Positions 8,099-19,181 are shown, counted from the stretch's first letter. The stretch: DNA of 64,000 nt from Rhizophagus irregularis (GCF_026210795.1 NC_089451.1:322501-386500); one strand, 5' to 3'. Made by a program: numbers and translations. Notes: generated from the letters alone by a model not told the origin.

Positions 8099-9322
8099 AT
8101 GGATCTTTATGTATACAATTTGGATGAGTACACGACCGACTCGAGACAGGGTAATGAGTTTGCCCCATCATGGCCTTTCCGTCTTGCCGTAGCAGGAAGT
8201 TCTGACTCGGGTAAGACAACTATGATTATTAATTTGTTAATGGGAGACAAGAAGGCAAAGGAGGATGGCAAAAGGTACATATTATGTGATGCGGTAATTC
8301 TAGTTGGCAGATACCTCGATGAACCGAAGTGGGCAGTCATACGTGATTTTTTCAAAGAAGAAGAAATTCCGTTTACCGCAGTATCCCATAGTGAGATTCC
8401 AAATGTTAAGGACTTCAACTCCACCCAGGCTACTGTGGTAATCTTCGAGGATTTGATGGATGCGCCTAAAAAAACCCAGGATCTCATCACTGGATTTTTT
8501 ACACACAGGCGTCACAAAAATATCTCATGTATCTATGTGGCCCAAAGATTCTTTACCATTCCCAAGGCTATTCGTGAAAATGTGAATTATATTTCCCTAC
8601 ATGGAGGTCACGGAAGTTTGACCGATACTAAGAGGATCATCCGCCAGTATACAGAAGAATCGGAGTCACTAGCTCCAGTAATCGATGACCTTACTCTACA
8701 ACGCGAATTTATAGTATTTGATCTTAGAAGATCCAAGAGCGATCCGTTATCTATTCGGGTTAGATGGGATACTAGTCTCAGTTCGATCACCGATCAATCT
8801 CAGTTCGATCCTAGTTCGATCTCAGTTCAATCCCCGTTCGATCCGAGTTTGAACTCAGTTCGATCGAAGTTCAATCCGAGTTTGAACCCAGTTCGATCAA
8901 AGTTTAGTTCCTATGGCCAGAAAGCTGTAGCTGAAGCAAAAAAGTCCTCCCAGCTAATCGAGTTTGCTCGGGAATATCTGTCGCCTAAAGAGAGAAAACA
9001 CCTTCTCGTATCTGGTGTTATAGCTAAGAACGCAGATACCTGGATTAAGTACGTCTTTCGGGAAGCCTACGGACTATCTGGTAAGACCTTGGGATCAGAC
9101 TTCCAAAACTTCTTAGCGAAAGTACGGGATAGGACCACGAAGACTGAAATTCCAAAACCTGAGACCGTAAAGGAGTTATTCTCCCGATATGAAGTCCTGA
9201 AGTCTAGTCACCCTTTGGATAATAAAAAATTAATAGAAGGCATCGGGGTTCTTTTACAGATCTTTTCTAAGGGTCATATGGACCGTCGAGCATTACGAGT
9301 AGGGATCAATAGTATTTTGTAA
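8099..9322 (+). CDS. Packaging ATPase, A32/FtsK-HerA type
   Basis: Walker A is GSSDSGKT (residues 33-40), Walker B is TVVIFEDL (about 113-120), and a sensor-like segment NISCIYVAQR follows (141-150). This is the order seen in the genome-packaging ATPases of Polintons, virophages and large DNA viruses, which pump DNA into capsids. After residue ~225 there is a tandem repeat (QFDPS, SPFDPS, KFNPS with intervening SVRS), then a helical C-terminal domain of ~130 residues. At 407 residues it is longer than the usual ~250-residue Polinton ATPase because of this extension. The frame is intact. The start is 31 bp from the divergent coiled-coil/gag gene, which suggests a shared promoter for packaging and particle genes. 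Confidence 0.85.
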   Translation: MDLYVYNLDEYTTDSRQGNEFAPSWPFRLAVAGSSDSGKTTMIINLLMGDKKAKEDGKRYILCDAVILVGRYLDEPKWAVIRDFFKEEEIPFTAVSHSEIPNVKDFNSTQATVVIFEDLMDAPKKTQDLITGFFTHRRHKNISCIYVAQRFFTIPKAIRENVNYISLHGGHGSLTDTKRIIRQYTEESESLAPVIDDLTLQREFIVFDLRRSKSDPLSIRVRWDTSLSSITDQSQFDPSSISVQSPFDPSLNSVRSKFNPSLNPVRSKFSSYGQKAVAEAKKSSQLIEFAREYLSPKERKHLLVSGVIAKNADTWIKYVFREAYGLSGKTLGSDFQNFLAKVRDRTTKTEIPKPETVKELFSRYEVLKSSHPLDNKKLIEGIGVLLQIFSKGHMDRRALRVGINSIL

Positions 9323-9886
9323 GAATCTGGCTGCTTTAGCAACCCATCTCGTGAAGTTCTTCCGCAGAAGCCCTAAGAATCATGGCGCTTTTTTACGTCC
9401 TTCGAAGTCAATCCGTAGCATCCTAGCTTTTAACCCAATAGCTCCGGCGGCTCGAAGCAAAGTTCTTAGTCATCGGATTTCTTACATGACTTACATAGTT
9501 TTCATAGAATGTAGTAAAGGGTTCGTCAATACCATCCGGGTATGTATTCCGTAAGAACTGATATAAGGCAATTTCCCCACTGTCACATCCAATTCGGCTA
9601 TAAGCTGTTCAAGAAGCCACTTTCTAGTATCCTCGTATGAATCTCCGTCCATAATTTTCATATCCAGTCTTTGTGTGAATAATTGCGTAAAATCCGCATT
9701 ACTTGCCCGACGGATAATCTGGACCAACTTATCCCTGGCAAGTCCCAAGGCTTGTAAAGGTTCACTCTCGTCGCCAATCTTCTTTATAATCTGTCTATAC
9801 AACACGCTGGATAATCCTCTATATGCCGCTTTTGCAGAAAATACTCCACAGTTCTGACACTGGTTTATTACGATTGATGTTGACAT
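9296..9886 (-). pseudogene. Unknown Maverick protein, frameshifted
   Basis: The first 131 codons are open from the ATG at 9886 and begin with a CQNC pair. The frame then breaks at a CCCC run near 9577. The next frame reads EIALYQFLRNTYPDGIDEPF and later a third frame reads ALGLKARMLRIDFEGRKK-like sequence (actual core AIGLKARMLRIDFEGRKK), also with a stop before the end near 9296. Coding character shifting between frames suggests a single gene of about 190 residues with two indels and one stop. Its 3' end overlaps that of the ATPase. It belongs with the next gene (same strand). No function is recognised. Confidence 0.55.
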
Positions 9887-9948
9887 GGCTATCTTTCTTT
9901 GATTATTCGCTCACTTAGTATCCTTCACAATCTTTTTTATATATTGTT

Positions 9949-9956
9949 ATCTTTAA
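9949..9956 (-). promoter_or_regulatory. TTAAAGAT promoter-like motif
   Basis: TTAAAGAT followed by AACAATATATAAA lies 62 nt before the start at 9886. It is a variant of the TTGAAGAT motif that precedes other genes of this element. Confidence 0.4.
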
Positions 9957-10047
9957 ATACCTGTCATTTGTATAAAAAAAAAATAACTGGCATTAAGGAA
10001 TCGACCGTTGGAAAGACCGGAGGACCGGAGGACCGGAGGACTGACCA

Positions 10048-10629
10048 TTAGGAAGCGCAGTCCTTGCACAACTTGTCCGTTAAGTCACTTGGGCTCACAG
10101 GCATGAGACATTCCCTACACAACTCAATATTAAGCTCTGCAAGTCTCGGGGCATGGTCCTCCAAAGTTCGTGGACGACCGGAAGGACCGGAGGAAGGTGT
10201 CCCGTTAGTCGTATCTTGCTGTAAGATAAAATCATCATATTCATCTTGGTCAGCTTGAATAGCGGCTCTGATTTGTTGTATATTATTGAAAGTTAACCGC
10301 TGGCCATCAAGATTTTCCTCATTATAGCGCGTTTCATTGATGATTTCCTCTATAAGCTCCTCCTCTTCAGAATGAACAAGGTAGTAGTCCTCAACTACCT
10401 CGTAGTCACTCTCAACCAGTCTATGATACGTTCTAGTACGTGTTGAATATAGCGTCCTGTATCTGTATTTAAATATACAGGTTGTTCCCAGGTGGAGCGG
10501 TACGGTTTGTCTACGGACAAGCCTTCCATCGATATAATCATGGGATTCCATAACTATTCGATTAAAGGTATCTCCACCAACACGGATTGGACGTCCGGTT
10601 ATAGGATTAGTTATATAAGGGTATGACAT
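10048..10629 (-). CDS. NPxTGR-motif protein with C-terminal zinc ribbon
   Basis: A 193-residue protein, intact from ATG to stop. The N-terminus has YITNPITGRPIRVGG, like the NPxTGRxI core of the 2-cysteine adaptor domain seen in large DNA viruses, although the paired cysteines of that domain are not obvious here. The middle is tyrosine- and arginine-rich, then strongly acidic. The C-terminus has four cysteines (C171, C174, C188, C191) that can bind one zinc. In viruses such adaptors are attached to other domains and may mediate protein contacts; the role here is unknown. The LINE insertions lie just upstream of its promoter motif. Confidence 0.65.
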   Translation of the reverse strand: MSYPYITNPITGRPIRVGGDTFNRIVMESHDYIDGRLVRRQTVPLHLGTTCIFKYRYRTLYSTRTRTYHRLVESDYEVVEDYYLVHSEEEELIEEIINETRYNEENLDGQRLTFNNIQQIRAAIQADQDEYDDFILQQDTTNGTPSSGPSGRPRTLEDHAPRLAELNIELCRECLMPVSPSDLTDKLCKDCAS

Positions 10630-10666
10630 GTCTTTTTTCTGTACGTGTCTACATACCTAATTGTTA

Positions 10667-10674
10667 TCTTCAAT
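10667..10674 (-). promoter_or_regulatory. TTGAAGAT promoter-like motif
   Basis: TTGAAGAT followed by AACAATTAGG lies 37 nt before the ATG at 10629. The LINE target site begins 23 bp further upstream, so the promoter motif itself survives. Confidence 0.55.
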
Positions 10675-10696
10675 TTACAATAACCAAGTGACATCG

Positions 10697-10711
10697 TCAT
10701 CAGTCCTTGTC
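10697..10711. repeat. LINE target sequence TCATCAGTCCTTGTC, copy 1
   Basis: This 15-bp sequence recurs at 18901-18915 (between the two LINEs), in part at 27060-27072 and in full at 27110-27124. It flanks the 3' end of LINE copy 1 and marks the insertion site. Confidence 0.8.
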
Positions 10712-10981
10712 AAGGCAAACATGGCATAGTAGCCTTTATCTTTATTAAATTTATTTAACGAACTTACAAAAATAATATTAAAATTTTCAAAGTACAAAAA
10801 GGAAAATAAAATTAACTAAAAACAAAACTATATAGTCTCCAAAACAGTAATAAAGCTATAAAATTAATTCAAAAGGAAAAAAATCGCATAACACTAAAAC
10901 TATCCTGATCCCCCGCCTAGATATATTCCAACCTAAGAAGAAGCAACTATGCAAACAAACTAACGAACAATGCACCCATTG

Positions 10982-13900
10982 TTAAAATCGACACACCACC
11001 CTGCTAAAGCTGTTAGTAAGTTGCACCGTTAGACGACCCATAAAACCCGAATAGTGATTAAACCAAGGCAAACCATATTTCATCGAGTTCTTTAAATAAT
11101 CAACGTCGGAGTCACATGCGGCGTCGGAAAGGGTCGGAGGATGTAAAGTTGAGAAAGGTAAGTACGTGGACTTTGGCAAATTTGAAGGCCGAGAAAGTTT
11201 GAGTTTATGAGTAATATTCATCGCGTCTTCCCATTTAGATTTATCATAGGAGCGCGGAAGCCAAATTCGTTTTCTGATCTTTTGGATAAAGTGATTGTGG
11301 ATAGCAGAGATAACCTTCATCGCGGAATTTCGTGGAATAGAAAGTTCATCAAAAAATGCGACAAAGGATTTCGGAAGGCAGCCACGGACAAGGCTATATG
11401 AAGTCCAATTTGAAGAGGAAAAGGACCAACAAGAAAGAGATTTAAATTTGTTAATAACTAGAGACGGATCTTTGTTAACAAGATCACCAGCTTCTTGAAG
11501 TTTGTTAATAAAGTGATGTTGGTAGGAGAGGAGAATCTGTTCCATAGCGATTCGTCTACATTTGCACATAAATAAGTGCATGAAATCTTCCTTGGAGTCG
11601 AGGCATGAACGACATAATAAGATGTCGATATACAAGTCCGGGCGGATTCTTTTAAGATGTTCCAAGGTAGGTAAATCTTCCAAAAAGAGTTTGAATTTGA
11701 AGGTTCGATGAGAGGAAGCATGAGCACGAGTAAAAGAAGCATCATGCTGAGGTTCAGCATTTAACGTAAACCAGGTAAGATCCCAATCGATTACGAAGTC
11801 TGAGATGGAAGATAAAGCAATGGTAAAGTTAAATCGCGATAAACGCGTTAATCTATGCATCCACAGCATTTGCGAATATTGCTTGAACAGGCGTCGTGGG
11901 TTAGATTCGCATAAAACATCATCATAATTTAAAACAAAATCGTGAGGAGATACTTGATCCAGATCAGAAAGAAGAATTGCTGAAGAGGAAGTATGCGCAG
12001 AGTTGGCTAATGAGTCCGCGTAGTCATTGTAGAAATTACCAGAGTGATCTTTCACTTTAACGGCAGTGACGGATAAAGATTTGGATGAAATGAGACGTTC
12101 AATAATAGCCCAAAGTTCAAAATTGGTGGTCTTATAATAAAGCCTACTAGTGAAATAAGAAAACGTAGCATATAGACGAAGACCATCTATGGCAGATTGA
12201 GAGTCAGTATGAATAGTGACCGTTGAAGAGGGAGGAGTGACTGTAAGAGCAGCATGTATAGCGGCAATTTCAGCCCTTGTAGAAGAAGGCCAATTATGAA
12301 TAATTCCATGAGCGTGAGCAGCGATAGATTGGAAAAAGCCAGCGCCATCAAGGACTTGAACCCAAGACCAACCCATAGAAACATCAGGAGTGCCAAGGTT
12401 AATTAAAGAACCATCGGTATAAAAACAATAGTGGTTATCAGGAGGAGTCGCTAACGGTGAGGCAGCAAAAGCAAGAGGGGCAGCTGAACCCAAAGAGGGA
12501 AGAGGAGAAGAAGAAGGGAGAGTAGCCACAGCTTCTTGTGAAAAATTAGGTTGAATGTCCAAACGACCATAATAGGATCTTACAGTCTCGTCAAGGTCCG
12601 CCCAAGTAAAGGGAGAAGTAATATTGGTGGTGTCATGTCTAATACGCTCTTGCGTTGTTAGGAAAAGTAAAGATCTAAGAGGGGAGAGTTTTGGGATGAT
12701 ACATAAAGGAGTAACATCTGTTGGATTGCTTTTAGTATGGGTAACCGGTACATGTTTAGAACAACCGGGACAAGGAGTAAGCGTGATAACATCATTAGGT
12801 CGAGTTACACAATCAGAGGTCCAATGGACAATCTTGCAGGAATATTGTTGTTTACTGAGCTGTTTTCCAAAAAGAGGAGAACCATCATCATCCAAAGTTA
12901 CGATCCATTTCATGGATTTGCGAGAGGAACCAAAGGCGGGGAGCAAGTCGATATTGGAAGGAATAGCATCAGAAGAAAATCGATCCAAAAGAAGAGAATT
13001 GGAACCTGGAGTAGTGACGCGTTGATGAATGTCATTGAACCATTTGTGCGGGAGGACACGATGACCTTTCTTGCTCGATAAATTGGATAGATAAACGTTC
13101 CAAGTAATCATATGAGTTCCTTGAGGCGTAATAAATTGTGATAGGTAATAAAGTTGCAAACTTCTAAGACGTCGGAAGTAAGATATAAAAATTTTTGGAG
13201 TCATAACATCATATAAAGGTGTATGACCGTTGAATATAGTAAGGTCAGGCAAAGTTGAAAGTCGTGAACGCAACAACTTGAAAGGAGTGGTGGTCAGGAG
13301 AGCAATGGTGCAAGCGATATAATCCTGTTTAAAAGCAAAAAGTTTAGACCATATAGTCCAATCTTTAACTAACAAAGGAGAAATAGGAATCAAAAAAGAA
13401 AATTGAATTAAACGTAATCTATATAAAAATAAATATTTCATAAAAGAAGAAGACGAATTAGCTAATAAAAACAAATTAGTTAAATGTGTTTGTGATTGGT
13501 GAAAAAATAAATTAATCAATCCCAAGCCTTGAGATAAAAACAAAATAGAATCAGGGAGCACTCGTGAAAAGTTGGCCTTATGTTTAACCAAGGAACGGAT
13601 GCTGCTGGTTGCTGAGGCACATTCAGATTCGGAGAGGTGAGTGACTTGCATACGATATTCCAGCTTCGGAATAAGGACGGTATTGTGCAGATAAACAACT
13701 TGTTTTGCAGATAGTTTGGCAGGGCGAACGATAGCCGCGAAGGAATTACATTCACGAGTGACTTGCTTCTTGACAAAATCACGAGAACCGGCGACATTGA
13801 ACCAGACGCCTAAGAAGCGAAAAGAGCTATTCATAGAGATAGGTACAATAGAAATGGAAGGAACTTTGTTCAGTCCAGATAATTGCAAGTCAAACACGAC

Positions 13901-16603
13901 TGGAGAAGGCGAAGAAACTGAAGTGGGAGGCAACAAATTAGTAATTAAAACATATTTGTTGTGATTAGCGGAAGTATTATTAATTTGATAAAATTCTTCC
14001 GTAATAGAAAGCATTGATTCCATTCCAGATTTGGATGACGAAATTAAAGTAGAGTCATCCATAAAGACCAAATTATTGATACGTAATCCATCTGAATTAG
14101 TCTGAGCCAAAGGATTGATTAAAGAGGGAGCATGAAGCATATATGGATCCATCATTTCTTTTTTGAGAACAGTCAATAAAGGGTCTATATATATGACCCA
14201 GAGTAAAGGAGAGATAACTTCGCCTTGATCTATACCAATGCGAACACGGTAAGAAGGAGTAGTTCCATGAGCAGTAAAAACGCGATTAGAGCGTTTCATG
14301 AAGAGGGATAAAATAAACTTGGTAGCAAAAGCAGGAAGTTTAATGCGATCTAGAGCGAAACGCAACATCTTGAGATCAACCGAGTCGAAAGCCTTTGAAA
14401 TATCTTGCGAAAGGATCCAAAGCGGCGATTTATTGACATGAGCATCATGGATAATAGATTCCAGAACGACAATAGGGTCGCGACAAGAACCACCTGGGAG
14501 ACCGGCGAAGTTACCTCCTTTGAGAACTTCATTTGAAGCCAAAATGGAAGCGAGACGGTTATAAAAAAGTTTGACCAAAGATTTTCTAATTACTTCGAGC
14601 AAAGTAATAGGTCTCGTATTCTTTAGTTGACATTTTCATTCGTGAGGTTTAGGGATAGGAAAGACCATAGCCTGGCGCCATAAATCAGGAATATCTGCGG
14701 TACGAAGACATGATTGGACAAGGATTAAAACCAAAGCAGAAGTGTTTAAACCCAGATGCTTAAGCATTTCATAAGTAATCATGGAAGGACCAGGAGCTTT
14801 GTCATTAGGCATTGAAGAGACCGTAGACAACCATTCTTCGAGAGTAGGAGGATCCAATAAAGAATTATAAATTGAAGAATCCACATCGTCCATAGGGTGA
14901 TAAGCAGAAGACCATCTTTCAGGAAGAGTTGAAATGGTATCTGGAGGAGATGATTTAATAGGTACAGAATTCTGGAAGTGGTCGATAACGGCGTCGTCAA
15001 TATCATGCGGGTCTGTCAATAATTTTGGATGTGTAGGGTGGTCAATAAATACACGATCCAAGGTAATACGACGTAGAGTTCTTGAAAGAGCGGAATCAAT
15101 AAATGAAGAGATGTCAGTTGCAAAATTGTTATCCCTATCATCCAATTTAGCACGAATGGAAGAATCTTGAAAATCTTTTTCTTTAAGGAGAAGGAAGCCA
15201 TAAAGGGCACTAGAGATAAGCTTTAATGAGTCTAATAGAAATTTAAAATCGTCTTGCCTACAAATGGATAAAGAAACAGGCAAAATAGGGGGAGAAGGAA
15301 TAACCTTCTTATAAAGATGTAGAATATTTTAAAGTCTAATGAAATGAGTAGACCAAGTACGTTCATATCTATTATAATAAGTAGAAGGATATTTTCGCAA
15401 TAAACGTATCGAATGCAAAAGACGGCTGAGGAAACGATAATGTTGAGTTAAGGCTTCCAAATCCTTGGGCATCGTGGGTGTATGCTGATTACCAACTATA
15501 ACAGATGGAAGGGAAGCATTAGCAGCTTTCAATATACGAGAATGTAGATATTCGCATTGTTGATTAATATGCCATGTTGAGAAGGTTGATGGCGGTACGT
15601 CGCATAAAGAGTCAGTATGAGTAGAGAAAATTTCCCATTGTTGATCAGTCACTGAATCAAATTTGAATATGCGGCGAGTTCGACGTTGAAGTTGTTTAGC
15701 GCGAGCAACCTTGATAGACGCAAATAAGAGTGAATCATCGAAATAAGTGATGATGGGATTATGATCAGAAGAGCAGGTGTCTTGGGCGTCAAATATATAG
15801 GAGGTGAGAGCAAAACTTTTAAGCATTGGACAAGACCAAACATAGTCTATACGAGTAACTTGATCGTCACGGTGAAAAGTGCCTAAGGAATCAGAAGCGT
15901 TAACAGGAATAGTTTCTTCATATCCATGAGATAAAAGATGATGTAGCAAACGATAAGTTCGTTGAGAAGCAATAGAAGGGCGGTTAAAATAAATAGGATA
16001 GTAGGCATCTAAATGCATATTGAAATCGCCACAAATGGCGTGATAAAAATTTTGTTGTTTAGTTTGCACTAATAATTGTAAAAGGAGATCAATAGTTTCA
16101 GATCGTAATTTAGAATCAGAAATAGGGGGGATGTAAATAACAAAAATACGCAATTTAACGTTGCCTTTAAAATAGAGGTCAACAGATAAAATACGTGAAG
16201 AATGTGAAACAAAATCTTGTACGTAGGAAGCAAGAGATTTTTCAATAAAAAGGGAAACGCCACCAGTAGATTTGACTTGTTTGGTTTTATCTATATCAGA
16301 TGAAAAGACAGTATAATTAGGAAGGCGTTTAGAGAGAAAATGAAGTCGTTTAGGGGATAAATGGGTATCTACGATACCACCAAAGGAAATATGTTTAAGG
16401 TTGAAAAAGTTGGAAATTTGTTCAATTTTAACTTGGCTATTATGTCGAAGGCCATTAATATTAAAGGATGAAATATTAAAGGAATTGGGAATAGGGGGGG
16501 AATTTAATGTAGTAAATAAAGATTCATGTTCCAAAAAATTATAAGTATCTACAGGATTGGGTGGGTTTCGAACAAACGTATCATGATTAAAATTGTCAGA
16601 CAT
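10982..16603 (-). pseudogene. LINE copy 1 ORF2: endonuclease, reverse transcriptase, RNase H (two nonsense codons)
   Basis: A single frame of about 1873 codons. The APE endonuclease shows SFNINGLRHN, CGDFNMHLD and SDHNPI. The reverse transcriptase shows SQDISKAFDSVDL, GIDQGEVISPLLW and the catalytic FMDDS. RNase H shows FYTDGSL, AEIAAIHAAL and HTDSQSA. A CRSC-HLFMC zinc motif follows near the C-terminus. Two stops interrupt it: TAA just before 15329 (CAA in copy 2) and TGA just before 14636 (TGG in copy 2). The rest is open, so inactivation is recent. The RNase H motif VKDHSGN has D where copy 2 has G. The enzyme would nick DNA and prime cDNA synthesis on the target. Confidence 0.9.
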
Positions 16604-16650
16604 TAGAACACTATGATAATAAAGTACGGGGAAAGGAGGTGAGAAGTCAG

Positions 16651-18783
16651 TTATTGCGAAGGAGCTGAAGCTCGATCGGAGGGAGAACCACCAAGAGAAG
16701 CAATAAAACCTTTTATGGAACCAGTGAGCGATTGTAAAGTATCTTTAATCGCTTTTTGATCTTGAATAACGGAGTTCAATTCGTCTTGCGGGGAAGGGTT
16801 AGAAGTGGATGCAGAAGCAGAGTGTGGGGCTTTGTTGGATGTAGATGCAGAGGAAGAGGATTTCATTGAACCAGCAGATAAAGGAGCATTGGGATGCTGG
16901 ATTAAAGTGCCAGTGGTTTCAGGAGGGTCTTCTTCCATTCGATCAGGTTCAGTATTAACGACAGGTGCAGAGGGAGGATTGATGCCTAAATGGGCTTCAA
17001 TAGCAGATAGCCATTGATTGTTAAGTTCAAGATTTGAAATGCGGGATTCCACTCGAGCAACATCTTGTTGAAGATTCTTTAAAACATTAAGAATCTTAAG
17101 GGCAGCCTCAAGAGCATTAGGAGAATTCGGATCCGGGAGTGGAGCACGAGCATTGGACGAAAAGGAAACAGATCTATCTTTGCCTTTACGGTTGTTGGAA
17201 GGTGTACGTCCATGAGCAGTTGAGGAGGAGTTAGCTGAGCCAGAAGAGGAGGAGGGCTTAGCATTAATATTGGAATTATTATTATTAGATCTATTGGAGT
17301 TGGAATTAGAACGTTGAGCTGAAGCAGAACGATCCCGAGATTTAGATCGAGATCGAGAATGAGAATTATCGCGCGGCGTTCTTTGTTGGGTGGGCCTTTG
17401 GCCAATGTTGAAGCGTTCTTTAAGAGCAGCCACAGGGTCACGTGTACGTGAACGACCACGGCGTTGGTTAAGCGGACAGGAGGTAGGAGCACAACCGAGT
17501 TTACCGCATCGGTGGCAAAGAGCTTTCGAATCGTTGGATGTACCCCATCGAAGAGTACGACCTTGGAAACCAATAGTCTGCTCCATAGCGGCATCCATTG
17601 TCTCTTGCGAGTTGAAGGTAACATAAGCCCAAGGTTTGGGTTTATAAGAATTTAGGGAAAGGGGGATGTTAATGGCTTTTCCTCCATGTTCTTTGACCAA
17701 AGGGGCGAGATGGATATCTTTGGTATTAGCGGGAAGTCCAGAGAGAACAGCTACAAACGCTCTACGAGCAGCTTTTTGATCCAAAGAGTAATGGCATGGG
17801 GTAACACGTAAGCAGGTGGAAAAGCAGTAAACTGCCCATTGAGTAGTGAAACGGGAGATGGCATCAGCATGATCATAGACAATGCGAGCTTGTTGCATCT
17901 TAGCACCTTTCCTTGAGTAAAGATGAAGGGCAAGGAGATTGCCGAATTTCTTGAAGTAGGATTGGAGTTGCGGTTTAGTAATGAAGAACGGTATATCCGT
18001 GACTTGAATTGCACAGAGGTCTTCATCGGACCGGAGTTGTTTGGGATCGTACAGGTGGAATTGTAGGTCCGGAAAATCGGAGTGTGTGCTTCCAACACAC
18101 AAATCACGAGCCTCCGCAGTATGAAAATGTATGATAAGGCGCTTAGCGTCCCCTGAACCAGTCATACGAGCCCGACCGGTATATGATTCGTAAGTTTCTA
18201 AAAATAAATTGTTAACGGCATCTATAATTGCCTTATTAGTTTTAAGTTTCTCTAGAGTTTGGGGAGCGGAGTTGGGCGCAGCCGCAGCCAGGAAATCTTG
18301 ACGATTAATGGTAATGGTAGGGGAGGGATCGACAGCCTGATCGGGCGATGTACCATCATTCACGTCCTTATTAGGGGACGCGTTAGGGGATGAGTTATTT
18401 TCTTTGTTTCGAGGTGCATGAATAGACGCGTTAGCTCCAGAGGACGCGTCTCGGCCAGGCGCAGTAGGCGCAGCAGAATTATTCGGGGTAGAAGCTTGAG
18501 TATTTTCTTGGGCAGTGCTGCGGGAATTATTTTGTTGAGGAATAGCAATCGAAGTTGAACCAACTAAACCACCGTCAGCCGGCGCATCGGCAACGAAATC
18601 TTCATAGTCTTCATCCATGGAGTCTTTTGTAAGTATACGGGAACGTTTTTGAGAGTTATTGTCACTATCGGAACCAGAGTTGTCAGAGAGTTGTTTTTTA
18701 TTATTTTTCTTTTCTTGACGAGCAGCCTTATTACTATTAGGATTAAAACTGCCGCCACCTCTTTTAGCAAAGTTTCTAGACAT
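16651..18783 (-). CDS. LINE copy 1 ORF1 protein (RRMs, zinc knuckle, SR-like region)
   Basis: A 710-residue protein, intact. The N-terminal ~160 residues are low complexity (N, S, P, A). Two RRM-like folds follow: one around AIQVTDIPFFITKPQLQSYF and one around FVAVLSGLPANTKD with AYVTFNSQETMDAAM. Next is a cysteine-rich knuckle (CHRCGKLGCAPTSC), then an RSRSKSRDRS stretch and a possible C-terminal helix. Such ORF1 proteins bind element RNA and form the ribonucleoprotein. It is the only intact LINE ORF1 in the window. It ends 47 nt before ORF2. Confidence 0.9.
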   Translation of the reverse strand: MSRNFAKRGGGSFNPNSNKAARQEKKNNKKQLSDNSGSDSDNNSQKRSRILTKDSMDEDYEDFVADAPADGGLVGSTSIAIPQQNNSRSTAQENTQASTPNNSAAPTAPGRDASSGANASIHAPRNKENNSSPNASPNKDVNDGTSPDQAVDPSPTITINRQDFLAAAAPNSAPQTLEKLKTNKAIIDAVNNLFLETYESYTGRARMTGSGDAKRLIIHFHTAEARDLCVGSTHSDFPDLQFHLYDPKQLRSDEDLCAIQVTDIPFFITKPQLQSYFKKFGNLLALHLYSRKGAKMQQARIVYDHADAISRFTTQWAVYCFSTCLRVTPCHYSLDQKAARRAFVAVLSGLPANTKDIHLAPLVKEHGGKAINIPLSLNSYKPKPWAYVTFNSQETMDAAMEQTIGFQGRTLRWGTSNDSKALCHRCGKLGCAPTSCPLNQRRGRSRTRDPVAALKERFNIGQRPTQQRTPRDNSHSRSRSKSRDRSASAQRSNSNSNRSNNNNSNINAKPSSSSGSANSSSTAHGRTPSNNRKGKDRSVSFSSNARAPLPDPNSPNALEAALKILNVLKNLQQDVARVESRISNLELNNQWLSAIEAHLGINPPSAPVVNTEPDRMEEDPPETTGTLIQHPNAPLSAGSMKSSSSASTSNKAPHSASASTSNPSPQDELNSVIQDQKAIKDTLQSLTGSIKGFIASLGGSPSDRASAPSQ

Positions 18784-18900
18784 GTTAGAAGGTATGAGTT
18801 GGGTAAAATATAAGAGTTGTTAGTACGAAGATATAAAATTTTCTTTCCGAAAATTTTTGGTTAATAGATCGGCAGTAAGAGATCTATCAGTCCTATCATA

Positions 18901-18915
18901 TCATCAGTCCTTGTC
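18901..18915. repeat. LINE target sequence, copy 2, between the tandem LINEs
   Basis: TCATCAGTCCTTGTC is the only sequence of pre-insertion type between the 5' end of LINE copy 1 and the 3' end of LINE copy 2. Just left of it lies a partial duplicate (ATCAGTCCTATCATA, 18886-18900), a sign of a slipped 5' junction. Confidence 0.75.
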
Positions 18916-19181
18916 AAGGCAAACATGGCATAGCAGCCTTTATCTTTATTAAATTTATTTAACGAACTTACAAAAATAAAATAAAATTTTCAAAGTACAA
19001 AAAAGAAAAATAAAATTAACTAAAAACAAAACTATATAGTCTCCAAAACAGTAATAAAGCTATAAAATAATTCAAAAAGAAAAATCGCATAACACTAAAA
19101 CTATCCTGATCCCCGCCTAAATATATTTCAACCTAAGAAGAGGCAACTATGCAAACAAACCAACGAACAATGCGCCCATTG

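Larger units (their letters stand above)
10712..18900 (-). mobile_element. LINE retrotransposon, copy 1 (RRM/CCHC ORF1; EN-RT-RNase H ORF2)
   Basis: An 8.2-kb non-LTR element read on the minus strand. The 5' untranslated part is near 18784-18880, then ORF1, a 47-nt gap, ORF2 and a ~270-nt 3' UTR. The 3' end has AATAAAG and no clear poly(A) tail. Copy 2 (18916-27059) is highly similar. ORF2 has an APE-type endonuclease and RNase H, as in the Tad1/I groups; I do not assign the clade. Confidence 0.9.

Noticed and set aside
12624-13081. Plus-strand open frames opposite the LINE ORF2 copies (also 20824-21281)
   Set aside because: Antisense shadows of ORF2. They recur in both LINE copies only because the copies are similar.
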